NCBI RefSeq assembly: GCF_964340395.1
Contig: NC_135561.1
Coordinates: forward strand, 24,312,986-24,376,985
Length of the DNA stretch: 64,000 nt
Origin: Glandiceps talaboti
Lineage: Eukaryota; Hemichordata; Enteropneusta; Spengelidae
Direction of reading: 5' to 3'
Shown: in pieces, positions 22,555 to 34,229 of the stretch
Numbering within the stretch: the first letter of the stretch is position 1
Layout: each line of letters starts with the position of its first letter
Position numbers and translations under genes: made by a program
Notes under the pieces: generated by a model
Told to the model about the DNA's origin: nothing
The model's database searches: none
What the model saw: only the letters and a program-made list of their open reading frames with translations

Positions 22555-23520
22555 TAGCCCCTCAAAGGGGAGGCTACTTCAGTGGGCTCTGTCCATCCAT
22601 CCATCTGTACATATGTAATACGTCATTTCTCAGACATGCCATATCCAATTTCTTTCAAACCTGACGTAAAGGTGACATATCTTGTGGGACATGTGCACAT
22701 CATTTTGTTTTTTGATATATGCAAATTTGACCGCATGGTGACCACATTTGTTGTTGGAAATCAATATTTACTGTATAACTCAAAAACTGTAATACCGTTT
22801 CACATTGAAGTGCCTAACCCGATACTATCAGATGCAAGCTATCTTTGGGACACCTTGACTTTTGACCTTGACCTTCAGAGTCAATTATCAAAATCAAGCG
22901 AATTCCTGCCCATAACAGACACATTGTAGTATTTACACATTGCAAATTTCTTTTAAATCATGTTTACAAGTAATAGTGAAGAAAAGAACTATGTATACAA
23001 TATTTTTGGTGCTCATGTAATTTTCACCAATTGCCACCAATATCTTTTAAATCATGTCTCCATTCAGTCACATAGAAGTGAAGTCTTTCTGGGGGGGGGG
23101 GGGGGGGGGGTTCTGTGTCTTGAAGACTTGTTCTGACATGCAACATCCAATATCATTCAGACAAGGGACAAAGGTAATATAGCCTAGGCTATGTCACAAC
23201 GTTGTACAACATATTCAAATTTGACCGAATGGTAGCCATATTTGTTGCTAAATTTCACAATATGCATCACAACCTTGGAGGTATAATAGATAGTGACATT
23301 CAAGTGCCTACACCCATATTATCAAATATTAGCTTTTGTTTTAGACCTTGAACTTTAACCTTGAAAGTCTTCTTCAAGGTCAAATAGCCAAATTTGTGTT
23401 ATCTTCATAGAGGTTTAAATCAAACATTTCAAGTGATGATATTTTAATCTTGATTTGAGTTTGACTGTGAGGCATATGCACGTCACTTAATTTTGTGTTT
23501 GTTGAAACCGTTTTATAAAT
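22555..23520 (+). repeat. Family IV repeat (TAGCCCC start)
   Basis: TAGCCCCTCAAAGGGGAGGCT forms a short hairpin. A (TCCA)n tract then follows, and ATATCCAATTTCTTTCAAAC, the family core. A G-run of about 20 lies at 23091-23110. GTGCCTACACCCATATTATC recurs at 48580, showing a dispersed family. The 3' boundary is not clear. 23521-23764 has no named feature. Confidence 0.6.
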
Positions 23521-23764
23521 TAAACTTTAGAAGAAGGTTTGTGTGGTTTTAATTGAGTTGTGGGGTAGAGCTTACCAGAGAGAGGTAGGCCCGACAAAAA
23601 AGTTGCACCATGGTACAATTTAGTTAGCATAGGGTTCTAGCAATTTATTTTGTGGTGATACTAAGTCATTGGGTAGAGCTTAAAAGATAGGCCCGTCCCT
23701 ATGCGAGAGTACACCACGCACTAAGTCTTGGGTCAGCTTTATAAAGAAGCATGCCCTATACGAG

Positions 23765-24115
23765 GGCGCACCACACCTTCAAGTAAAAATATGTGTGTAT
23801 AGGAATAGCTAGGTTAGATAATAATTTGTGTTTAGGCCATTAAAATGGCCATATGGATGAGAATTTGGTATTTATTTCGGATTTTTACATTGCAAAAAGA
23901 TGCAAAAAGTGTAAAATGTTTGTTATTGTACTTTAATACAATAACAAACTTTTTACACTTTTTGCATCTTTTTTGCAGTTTTATTGATTTGCGAACATGG
24001 ACTTGGTAAATGTTATTTCACATTATATTTTCAAGTAGAAAAACATAGTGAAGCTGTTTTATCAAATAAAAATCCAAAATAAATACCAAATTCTCATCCA
24101 TATCGCCACTTTAAG
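23765..24115. repeat. Foldback element with 40-bp perfect-core palindrome
   Basis: Around centre 23933, GCAAAAAGATGCAAAAAGTG and following bases (23892-23930) pair with 23937-23976 around a 6-base loop. Outer arms (TATGGATGAGAATTTGGTAT at 23851 and its complement at 24082-24103) pair again. This fits a MITE-type foldback of about 280 bases. 23765-23835 additionally matches 6720-6785 inverted. 24116-24459 is AT-rich intron with no call. Confidence 0.75.
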
Positions 24116-24459
24116 TGTGTGCATACCAGCTGTTGGAACAAAAAAGAAAAATAATAAATTTCGAAAAATCATTAAAAAGACTAGAAAATTAGACTGATAG
24201 TCTGCAAAGTGTTACAAACTTACCTTTGTTTGAAAAAAAAAACGAGTGTCTGTGAATATTTGTAACCGCTGTAGGAGATAGTGAATATACTTTGTGTACT
24301 CACTGTTGAACATTAGCAACTTCAAATTCTATCAGAACTTCTGAATTATTTTTGTAACTTCGGTAGGAGACAGTGTTCACATAAATTATTGTGGTCACTG
24401 TTGAATATTAGTAGTACAAAGAATAAATCTACAAGACACTTGAAAACATCATCTATTTT

Positions 24460-25706
24460 TAGTCCCCGTCCCGGACTTCGACTTATAGATTGGGTTCAGT
24501 CCGTCCGTCCAGAGCCGTTTCTTGGAGATGCGTGGACCAATTTTTTTCAAACTTGGTACAGAGGCATGATTTGTTTTTGTTTTTTGGGGTTTTTTATAAA
24601 AATTTTGTGCTGGGAATTCCTCCCAGCGATTTTCTGTTATGCAGACAAATACACACAAACAAACACAAATTCTACAGAGATCCATTCAGGTTTGGGACTA
24701 TGTGACGGGCTATGTTGCACGCTCTATATCACGTTGCTGTGGAACTGTCAAGGCTTTCCCAGTCAGTCCACAGGCTATCCCAGAGTCACCCAGGCCCGGC
24801 AAACATAGCACCTGCGGGCTCCGTGTGAGTAATCGTCCCTCACTTTTCGAGTCATTACTCCAGGAGTCCCCCCAAATTCGCACTCGTCTTGTGAGTGAGA
24901 CACGGCTGAGTGATACAACCTACCCATTGAGTCTGTAGAACACTCACCCTGGGTTTGGGTCGGTCACAGAAAAATCCCCTGTTTCCAGTGGGATTCTAAC
25001 CTGTGACCTCCCAACTGCTAATCCTGTACAGGAGCAACATACAATGGCATACATATGCACGTCAATTTGTTTCATGATACGATCCAATATGGCCACCTAG
25101 CAGCCATTTTGTTTGCAAATTTACCATGTCAACTCAGACATGCTTGAACAGATCTCATTCAAAGTTGGTATTAGGACAGTGTTCTATGACATACATGTGC
25201 ATATCCATTTTCATCTTGATACGATCCAATATGGCTGCCTGGCAGCCATTTTGTTTGTTATTTTTCAGTGTTCTATGGTATTAGGACAGTGTTCTATAAC
25301 ATACATGTGCATATTCATTTTCATCATGATACGATCCAATATGGCTGCCTGGCAGCCATTTTGTTTGCGAATTTTCCATGTCCAAAGCCATAACTCAGAC
25401 ATGCTTGAACAGATCTCATTCAAAGTTAGCATTAGCACAGTGTTCTATGACATACATGTGCATATTCATGGTTGTCGTGATACGATCCAATATGGCTGTC
25501 TGGCAGCCATTTTGTTTGCGAATTTTCCATGTCCAAAGCCATAACTCAGACATGCTTGAACAGGTCGTCCCCCCCCCCCCCCCCAGATTTAGGTTCAAAA
25601 GTGTTGTTGCATGATCAGATTAGTGATATGAAGAAAATGACAACATGAACTGCCAGTTCCTTAAAACCCAATCATAGCGGGAACTATGTCATTCTCAATG
25701 ACTTGT
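24460..25706 (+). mobile_element. Family I HINE-like element carrying a SINE
   Basis: It starts TAGTCCCCGTCCCGGACTTC and ends CATTCTCAATGACTTGT. It contains the GTCC tract, the core, about 3 central units (one scrambled near 25255-25290) and a 16-base C-run (25568-25583). A 465-base insertion at 24562-25030 splits the block before the central units; see the SINE entry. Confidence 0.8.
24562..25030 (-). mobile_element. tRNA-derived SINE insertion
   Basis: It interrupts the family I sequence at TTGGTACAG / GTACAGGAGCAACATAC, leaving the short direct repeat GTACAG. On the complement the right end reads GATTAGCAGTTGGGAGG (A-box-like), then GGTTAGAATCCC (B-box-like), as in tRNA-derived SINEs. The other end is A-rich on the complement (T-rich near 24570-24605). 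Family identity is unknown. Confidence 0.6.
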
Positions 25707-25926
25707 ATACTACGGTAGGAGATAGTAAGTACTGTATATTTATTGTCCATATGTTGAATATTTGTACACACCTATAGAATATACCTGTGTATTTCCAAGT
25801 TCTATTTGTTTACTGTTGAGTACTCATATCAACTTTAGGAGATAGTTTACTGTACAAGTCTGTGTTAACAGTTAACTTGCCATAGCAAGCACTATCAAGG
25901 CAAGTTTTTTGGTACTAAGATGAAAT

Positions 25927-26157
25927 ATGGCTAAGATATACATCAATGATTGCACTGCGAAAGAGTTACAAGACCTTCCTGCTATTGGCCCCAAGTCTAC
26001 AAAAGCCATATTTAGACTTAGACAAAAAATATGGAAATATAAGTGTAGAACACTTGGTAGAAATACAATTTCTGAAGTCCTCCCCTGAATTTGTACACAG
26101 AATAGACTTGACACCTTTCTCAGGTGAAGACGAAAGTGACCTTGTTATCGCTCCTTA
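25927..26157 (+). pseudogene. LTR-retrotransposon Gag N-terminus (helix-hairpin-helix)
   Basis: From ATG 25927 it reads MAKIYINDCTAKELQDLPAI then GPKSTKAI, a classic helix-hairpin-helix (LPxIGP hairpin) as found at the N-terminus of some invertebrate Gypsy-type Gag proteins. One extra A in the A-run near 26027 shifts the frame. The other frame continues YGNISVEHLVEIQFL and ends at TAG 26155-26157. This is an old element relic, together with the entries at 26369, 28600 and 29111. Confidence 0.65.
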
Positions 26158-26368
26158 GCTGTGAGGAAGGGGAGTCAGAAAAGTATGCAAATTCAAAGAC
26201 TTCAGTTATCTTAGCAACCCAAACCCCCATGGAAACCTTAGCACACAGAGAAAACACAACCCCAAATAAACCCAAGGGGTGCAGTTCCAAAAAAAACCTT
26301 CACCCCAACAAAGTGGAGATGAGGTAATTAGAAGGGTTATTATTTCTTAGATGGTGTAAAAACAAAAC

Positions 26369-28263
26369 AGATACATGGGATATATGTACCTGTAGGGAAA
26401 CTGTAGATACCAGGGGTAGGGATACACAGGATATATGTACCTGTAGGGAAACTGTAGATACCAGAGGTAGGGATACACAGGATATATGTACCTGTAGGGA
26501 AACTGAAGATACCAGGGGTAGGGATACACAGGATATATGTACCTGTAGGGAAACTGTAGATACCAGGCGTAGGGATACACGGGATATATGTACCTGTAGG
26601 GAAACTGTAGATACCAGGGGTAGGGATACACAGGATATATGTACCTGTAGGGAAACTGTAGATACCAGGCGTAGGGATACACGGGATATATGTACCTGTA
26701 GGGAAACTGTAGATACCAGGGGTAGGGATACACAGGATATATGTACCTGTAGGGAAACTGTAGATACCAGGGGTAGGGATACATGGGATATATGTACCTG
26801 TAGGGAAACTGTAGATATCAGGGTAGGGATACACAGGATATATGTACCTGTAGGGAAACTGTAGATACCAGGGGTAGGGATACACAGGATATATGTACCT
26901 GTAGGGAAACTGTAGATACCAGGGGTAGGGATACACAGGATATATGTACCTGTAGGGAAACTGTAGATACCAGGGGTAGGGATACACAGGATATATGTAC
27001 CTGTAGGGAAACTGTAGATACCAGGGGTAGGGATACATGGGATATATGTACCTGTAGGGAAACTGTAGATACCAGGGGTAGGGATACATGGGATATATGT
27101 ACCTGTAGGGAAACTGAAGATACCAGGGGTAGGGATACATGGGATATATGTACCTGTAGGGAAACTGTAGATACCAGGGGTAGGGATACACAGGATATAT
27201 GTACTGTAGGGAAACTGAAGATACCAGGGGTAGGGATACATGGGATATATGTACCTGTAGGGAAACTGTAGATACCAGGGGTAGGGATACATGGGATATA
27301 TGTACCTGTAGGGAAACTGAAGATACCAGGGGTAGGGATACATGGGATATATGTACCTGTAGGGAAACTGTAGATACCAGGGGTAGGGATACACAGGATA
27401 TATGTACCTGTAGGGAAACTGAAGATACCAGGGGTAGGGATACATGGGATATATGTACCTGTAGGGAAACTGTAGATACCAGGGGTAGGGATACACAGGA
27501 TATATGTACCTGTAGGGAAACTGTAGATACCAGGGGTAGGGATACATGGGATATATGTACCTGTAGGGAAACTGTAGATACCAGGGGTAGGGATACATGG
27601 GATATATGTACCTGTAGGGAAACTGAAGATACCAGGGGTAGGGATACACAGGATATATGTACCTGTAGGGAAACTGAAGATACCAGGGGTAGGGATACAC
27701 AGGATATATGTACCTGTAGGGAAACTGTAGATACTAGGGGTAGGGATACACAGGATATATGTACCTGTAGGGAAACTGTAGATACCAGGGGTAGGGATAC
27801 ACAGGATATATGTACCTGTAGGGAAACTGTAGATACTAGGGGTAGGGATACATGGGATATATGTACCTGTAGGGAAACTGTAGATATCAGGGGTAGGGGT
27901 ATACAGGATATATGTACCTGTAGGGAAACTGTAGATACCAGGGGTAGGGATACATGGGATATATGTACCTGTAGGGAAACTGTAGATACCAGGGGTAGGG
28001 ATACACAGGATATATGTACCTGTAGGGAAACTGTAGATACCAGGGGTAGGGATACATGGGATATATGTACCTGTAGGGAAACTGTAGATATCAGGGGTAG
28101 GGATACACAGGATATATGTACCTGTAGGGAAACTGTAGATACCAGGTGTAGGGATACATGGGATATATGTACCTGTAGGGAAACTGAAGATACCAGGGGT
28201 AGGGATACATGGGATATATGTACTGTAGGGAAACTGAAGATACCAGGGGTAGGGATACATGGA
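26369..28263 (+). repeat. 51-bp coding-type minisatellite, about 37 copies
   Basis: Direct units every 51 bases (TATATGTACCTGTAGGGAAA and so on). On the + strand the frame gives DTWDICTCRETVDTRGR, 17 residues per unit, open from 27199 and continuing into unique Gag-like sequence (DTWDVIHTYRDRQDDQRYAY, to 28555). It therefore probably grew inside a Gag coding region. Missing single bases near 26822, 27204 and 28222 break the frame. Long frames on both strands, up to 642 codons, follow from the 51-base period and are not separate genes. Confidence 0.9.
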
Positions 28264-28755
28264 TACATGGGATGTTATACATACCTATAGGGATAGACAG
28301 GATGACCAGAGATATGCTTATAGTGATCCGGAAAACTATGTGAACTATAGAAGTCTGGGTCCTGAACGCTCCTTTACACAATCCACCTGCCATCCAGGTA
28401 TGAACAGGGTCATGCGTAAGACGCATTATTTTGATCCCCACCATATAATTAGGGTAGGGATAGATATATTAGGTACTTGCTATCTCACCACATACCCAAA
28501 ACCTGTATATGTGATGGTGAAGAACAGTGGAGAGTGTTTTACATCAAGTTTATAAGGTATACCGACTAGCAAGGTTGGAACAAGCGAGAAAGGAGAGACC
28601 AACTTTGTTGGTGTTTGACAGGACGGGCAAGTACCTACTATGCTGCCTTAATAGAAAGGAACTATTTTGACCTAATAGCCAAATTGGCAAAAAGATACGA
28701 CCATCAAGAACTCCCAGAATCAGCACAAAGGAACTTCTGGCAAACAATAAAATAA
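28264..28755 (+). pseudogene. LTR-retrotransposon Gag core relic
   Basis: After the array the frame continues as RYAYSDPENYVNYRSLGPER to 28555. In another frame, 28624-28755 reads GRASTYYAALIE...YFDLIAKLAKRYDHQELPESAQRNFWQT, the characteristic Gag stretch with A-x-YY, then a helix with K/RF/Y and Q-x2-FW. It ends at TAA 28753. Frameshifts separate the parts. 28756-29110 shows only decayed sequence. Confidence 0.6.
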
Positions 28756-29110
28756 AAATTTGTTAAATACAAAAAAAAATTCTGGCAAACAAGACAACAG
28801 ATTGATATTGATAAAAGTTTAGAAAACTAGGCAGATAGAAAACAAGGTTATTGTTGAAAATGGCTTTGACTGAATCTTCAGTCAATCCCCCATGTAACCC
28901 CCCAGCCATATAAACGATGATGAGGAAGTAGTAATTTGTCAATTACAATCTGGTTCCATTCCCAGTGGGCATTCTCGCAAACCAGAGCTGTTATTTTTTC
29001 CGCTACACTTTGAAATAATGTGGGAGGCTCGTTAAGAACGTTGTCGTAAAACAGGCCTTGGTTTGCGACAATGGCAAAGTGAACCCAGTGAAGGGCATGC
29101 ATCTCAGGCA

Positions 29111-29460
29111 GTGATTGATACCGCCTCAGAGGTGACTATAATTACAGACAAATTCTATGACCAGTTTGATCTAAAACCCCCTCTATTAAGCCTATGCAAA
29201 CAGTGGGACGTGAAATGCAAATGAAAGGTTTCTTAGTGGATCAGATTTGCATTAGATGGGGAAGGAGTCTATGTTGCCCCAATTTCAGATGACATGTTAT
29301 TGGGATTGGATTTTCTTAATTCTAATAGGGCTAACTTAGATTTGTTTGAAGGTACACTCCACATAGGAAGTCAGAAATTACAACTCAGTCCTGCAGGGGA
29401 CCCCAAAAGTCTCCAGGGTAATCATGGTAACCAAAGCAAAACACCTACACCTCACTTGAA
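29111..29460 (+). pseudogene. Retropepsin-like protease relic of the LTR element
   Basis: VIDTASEVTIITDKFYDQF carries the active-site Asp (DTAS in place of DTGA/S). After stops near 29213-29235 the frame continues as DDMLLGLDFLNSNRANLDLF then EGTLHIG, the second conserved block (hydrophobic-LGxDFL). This order is that of Gypsy-type pol. No reverse transcriptase or LTRs are visible; the adjacent sequence 29461-29525 is a family II 3' end. Confidence 0.65.
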
Positions 29461-29526
29461 TCAGCATGTGGATAACATTTTTAAAAACTGTACAGTTGTG
29501 TTACGGTGTCATTGGTGCTATTTTTT
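29461..29526 (+). repeat. Family II 3' terminal fragment
   Basis: AACATTTTTAAAAACTGTAC then AGTTGTGTTACGGTGTCATTG matches the ends at 20908 and 53492. It lies 72 bases before a URB2 exon. Confidence 0.65.
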
Positions 29527-29597
29527 ATCATACAAAGTTTTTTTTTAAAAGACATCTGATGTTGGCAATAACTACCATGTTATTTATTTTATTTCAG

Positions 29598-29744
29598 GGA
29601 TTGTTAGCTTTACAAAAACAACAGATATTAGTACAGTATGCTTCACCATCATGTAGTACAGCACAACAGAATATCAGTCATATACTACTTCATTTATGTA
29701 ACTTACCTGGTGAGGACAGTAACACAGACAGTCTGACTACTGAG
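29598..29744 (+). CDS. URB2: URB2 exon
   Basis: 49 codons in phase 0. Acceptor TTTCAG ends at 29597; donor GTAAGA begins at 29745. It opens GLLALQKQQILVQYASPSCSTAQQ, aligning with the URB2 segment LYLQKMKRTLMQTSF. Both borders are strong and the entry phase matches the previous exon. A short repeat tail and an LTR-retrotransposon relic lie just upstream, and a 40-bp tandem array just downstream. Confidence 0.87.
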
Positions 29745-29816
29745 GTAAGAGTTGAAACACATTTTAAAAAATCTCATAGTACAAATTTCCATAAATTTTC
29801 CCATTGCCATCACTGT

Positions 29817-30068
29817 ATAATCTGTATAACAATACTTTGTAGTGTTGCATCACAGTATAATCTGTATAACAATACTTTGTAGTGTTGCATCACAGTATAA
29901 TCTGTATAACAATACTTTGTAGTGTTGCATCACAGTATAATCTGTATAACAATACTTGATAGTGTTGCATCACAGTATAATCTGTATAACAATACTTTGT
30001 AGTGTTGCATCACAGTATAATCTGTACAACAATACTTTGTAGTGTTGCATCACAGTATAATCTGTACA
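29817..30068. repeat. 40-bp minisatellite, about 6 copies
   Basis: Units CACAGTATAATCTGTATAAC plus AATACTTTGTAGTGTTGCAT repeat every 40 bases just after the 29598 exon. A (CCA)n tract sits at 30167-30203. Confidence 0.95.
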
Positions 30069-30388
30069 ACATGACATGAGCACATTACATAACAGAATTT
30101 AAGCCCAAAGATAAATAATAAATATGAGTAATTCAATCATGAAGACTAAAATAAAGCAAAATCCCCCACCGCCGCCACCACCACCACCACCACCACCACC
30201 ACCCAATATATGCTATTTTTAATGGAAATGAACTCAGAATTACAATTTTTAGGACAACCTCAAATTATTATAGAGAAGAGACTAGAAATGTTGCTTTTGG
30301 TGTGAAGATGTCACTTATTTGCTTTAGCGATAATCTAATCCTAATTAGGGGCCATTTATCAACAAAGTCAAGATGTTATGTTTGATCA

Positions 30389-30850
30389 CGTAGTAGCTGC
30401 AATAATTGTAGCGTTTAATGTGATTTTGAGGGCTTTGTCTTCTGTTTTTGTGCAGTTTTTTCTTTCTGACGTTTAACTGGAAGCAAACACTACAATTTCT
30501 GTAATGTAAACACAAATAGACAGAAACTAGTAGGATTTGAATTGCTAAGTTGGGTAGATTTTTCTGCCAAAACATCGGACATTTCCTAACTCCAACATTA
30601 ATTGCATAGCCTTCAAGACCCAAGAAGTGTTCAGAGGTATCCCAATTCCATCAAAATAGGCATATGTAGCATTTTGAAACTGGCAGTACGCTGACATCTC
30701 TCTCAAATTTTCAGCATGATCTCATCTATTTGCATTAACGTTACAGGAATTAAAGCATTTGCTTCCTGTTAAACATCGGAACAAAAAACACAAAAACAGA
30801 AGCAAAAGCCCTCGAAAACACAGCAAATGCTACAATTATTGCAGCTAGGG
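30389..30850. repeat. Inverted repeat pair (possible MITE)
   Basis: 30389-30460 (AGCTGCAATAATTGTAGC, then AGGGCTTTG and TCTGTTTTTGTGC) is the inverted complement of 30790-30846 with scattered differences. No transposase lies between, and a target duplication is not evident. Confidence 0.5.
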
Positions 30851-32192
30851 CCAGAGATCCCCCCACCGGATATTGACAGTCTGTCAGACATCTCAAAATG
30901 TGTTCCTTATGTACTATAGTATATTATATCATTGGTCTAGACATCAAACTAGGATGTCTAAAATGAGCAATAATGAACAGTTGGCACGCGGCCAAATTTT
31001 GATGTTCACTGTTCTTCTACTGTAGTCTGCAGTGATAGTGAACTCTGCCAATTTTCACAGGAGGATTTTCTCAATGAGACAATAGTTTATGGGAAATTAT
31101 GAAGTTTTTATGAAATTTTGAAAGTAGCCAAGTTATCACATATTTGTACAAATCATCGCCCACTAAGGTCAAGCCATGCACACAATCAGTTCTGCATGTT
31201 CTTCTAGCCTTATCTGGAGTGGAAACAAGTGAATGTGTCATAAAAATGAAGCAAGTGTAAGAGCTTACACTGGCTGACTTACCATTAATCTAAATAGAAA
31301 TTTGCCTGGATCCTGTCCGAGAGTATCAGTCACCAATCAGAAAGGGAAATCCTCAAACCTTAAAATCAACTGACATAACTTCCAGTAATATAAAAACATT
31401 GTAAATATCAACCTGCCGCCATGTCTATCTTCTCACTTCACCGAGTAGCAAAGCTGGCTAGCCAGGCACAAAGCATGCTGCGTTGAATAATCCACTACAA
31501 GTTTATACCTTGAGTCACACAGGTTGTTTATTCATTACTGTACACTGCCGATCAATTTACAGATTATCCCCAGAAACGACTAGCAGATAAAATAAATCCA
31601 GTTGAAGAAAGAAAAAAACTAACAGGCTACAAGCAAGGGTAATAGAGTGTGAAGTGTAGTTTATTCTTATCCCTGACCTACAGTAGTATCCGTTTTTTCA
31701 AAAGAACTTACAGCAAAAAGTAGCATATGTTCAACAGTGCAGAAATAGATGATTCGATAATTCACATTCTGACTTAGCCAAGAAAACCCCCCAATAATCT
31801 CACAATATTTGAATATCTGTGTCAAAATCCTTGTAAAAATCACTTATTATATATTCATAAATAAAGGTTGCTAGGAACAAGCAACTTCAACATAGCATAA
31901 CTCATCCGAAACTGCAGTGATTTTGATTCTGACAGTGTGACGATCTTCGTTTTCGGTCATAGAATACACGGTGGGCGGTCATTTTGCACAAGGTTCGGCA
32001 ATCTTCGGAGAGAGTTTAAAACAAAAGGCACGCTTGAAGGTAGATAGTGACAGTAGGAAGAGGGATTAGAGCCTCATTCACACCTAATACACAATTGGCG
32101 ATTCTAGTCTGTTCTCTATAGTGGTCTGAGGCACAACTAATCTTCTTAGGTTGATGCGCAGACAAGTGAGAAGACAGATTGGTAACAAGCCT
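30851..32192. other. Intron 6 interval without recognised features
   Basis: No exon, RNA gene, tandem array or match to the other repeats of the window could be seen on either strand. Confidence 0.6.
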
Positions 32193-33011
32193 TCTCCCAT
32201 TGACTTATGGATTGGGTTCCGTCTGTCCGTCCGTCCGTCCGTCCGTCCGCCCGCAGCTGTTTCTTGGAGATGCCTGGACCAATTTTTTTCAAACTTGGTA
32301 CAGGGGCAACATGCTATGGCATACATATGCACGTCAATTTGTTTTATGATACGATCCAATATGGCCGCCTAGCAGCCATTTTGTTTGCGAATTTTCCCTG
32401 TCCAAAGCCATAACTCAGACATGCTTGAACAGATCTCATTCAAAGTTGGTATTAGCACATTGTTCTATGACATATATGTGCATGTACATTGTTGTCGTGA
32501 TACAATCCAATATGGCTGCCTGGCAGCCATTTTGTTTGCGAATTTTCCATGTCCAAAGCCATAACTCAGACATGCTTGAACAGATCTCATTCAAAGTTGG
32601 TATTAGCACAGTGTTCTATGACATACATGTGCATATTGATTTTCGTTGTGATACAATCCAATATGGCTGCCTGGCAGCCATTTTGTTTGCGAATTTTCCC
32701 CGTCCAAAGCCATAACTCAGACATGCTGGAACAGATCTCATTCAAAGTTGGTATTAGGACAGTGTTCTATGACATACATGTGCATATTCATTGTTGTTGT
32801 GATATGATCCAATATGGCTGCCTGGCAACCATTTTGTTTGCGAATTTTCCATGTCCAAAGCCATAACTCAGACCTGCTTGAACAGAGTAGTGATATCAAA
32901 AACAACCATATGAGGCCAAACAACATTAACCAGGTTTGAAAATGACAACATAAACTGCCAGTTCCTTAAAACCCAATCATAGCGGGGATTATGTTATTTT
33001 CAATGACTTGT
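32193..33011 (+). mobile_element. Family I HINE-like element, diverged start
   Basis: Recognisable from GACTTATGGATTGGGTTCCG, then a (GTCC)n tract, the core at 32277 and three 151-bp units (CCATAACTCAGAC at 32408, 32559, 32710). It ends CAATGACTTG at 33010. The first hairpin is lost. A short unrelated insertion (AACAACCATATGAGGCCAAA) lies near 32900. Confidence 0.75.
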
Positions 33012-34229
33012 TCAATCATAGCCTTGAGTAAACATTACTCTATTGTCATGGAAATAACTTTCCAACGTGTGAATCTGCCCAAATTCAATATAGTCTCGCA
33101 TAAATCAACAACCCACACAATACTACGCGATATTTCGATGGGAAAGTTTGCTATCCTACTGACAGAATCATCAAATGTAATAGATGACTTACAATATTGG
33201 CACTTGAACTCTCATGCGGACTTGAAGCCGACTCACATCAAATATTGTTGACATGTAAACACATACTGTCTCATGTTGTCAACCGACACTATATACAAAA
33301 ACATGTGTTTGACACGATGCAGGTAATTTTCCAGGTCACAGTAGACACAACACTATTGCAACAAAAGTTAGTGTTGCGTCTTTTTTATGTTGATTGCGAC
33401 AGGGATACATGCATGTTATGAATCAAAATAAAAACAGTCGACTCTCAGTACAATGCTGGAAAGCAAACCATACAATCAGACAACGCATTGTTTTCCAAGA
33501 AAAATTACAATCATACTGAAGATATTTTATGATGTTAAGCTAGCTTGCCTTCTTTATTAGTTAAAACATCATTTTCAAAGCATTTTGTACGTTTTCCGTT
33601 GTACAGTTTCACTTTGATCATGGCCACACTTGTACTGCTGTGGGGTCAGTGGGAACTCCACTCCGTTAAATTGATTGGGAACCCGTTAACAGCTTGTGTG
33701 TTCAGACATGGGTGATGAATGCATAGACCCTCATGTAAACGTCGGAAGTGTTACGACTATTGAATAAAGTATGTACTTTTCTGACAAAAATCCCAGTGGG
33801 TAGGACGAAAATCCCAGAGTGTAACTTACTATAGAGCCATAGAACACAATTTGCCCTATCGTCAGAATTTGTCATACAGTGTGTAACAAATTCCATATTT
33901 CTGCATTTTTAAATCAAATATGTTCATTATATATTCATAATTTTGACCGTCCCAAACAAGCAAGTTTTACAAGGCAATAACTCGGCTAAATATCACTCGA
34001 TTTTCAAGCTGTTTCTGCAGAAATTGTCGACTTCCGGTTGGAAATAACTCTATCGGACCTTTGACCCTTACCGATGACACGGTGCTGTTTAAACAACAAA
34101 ACACTGATAGTACCCGAAGAGAGACTTCAATAGCTTTCGGTGTAACGTTGAAAGTGCTGGAGACCCTTGTAGCGTACCCGAGGCAAGGATCGAGCTGTTA
34201 ATCCCCAGATTAACACCTCGAACAATAGC
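33012..34229. other. Intron 6 interval without recognised features
   Basis: Short open frames only, with no coding signal I trust and no internal repetition. Confidence 0.6.

Noticed and set aside
24556-25030. Genuine tRNA gene
   Set aside because: Only A/B-box-like strings; no cloverleaf with 7-base acceptor stem could be drawn, so SINE is preferred.
26300-28268. Open frames of 363-642 codons on both strands
   Set aside because: The 51-bp period keeps several frames open; the sequences are 17-residue repeats. Only the + frame joining unique Gag-like sequence has a coding history.
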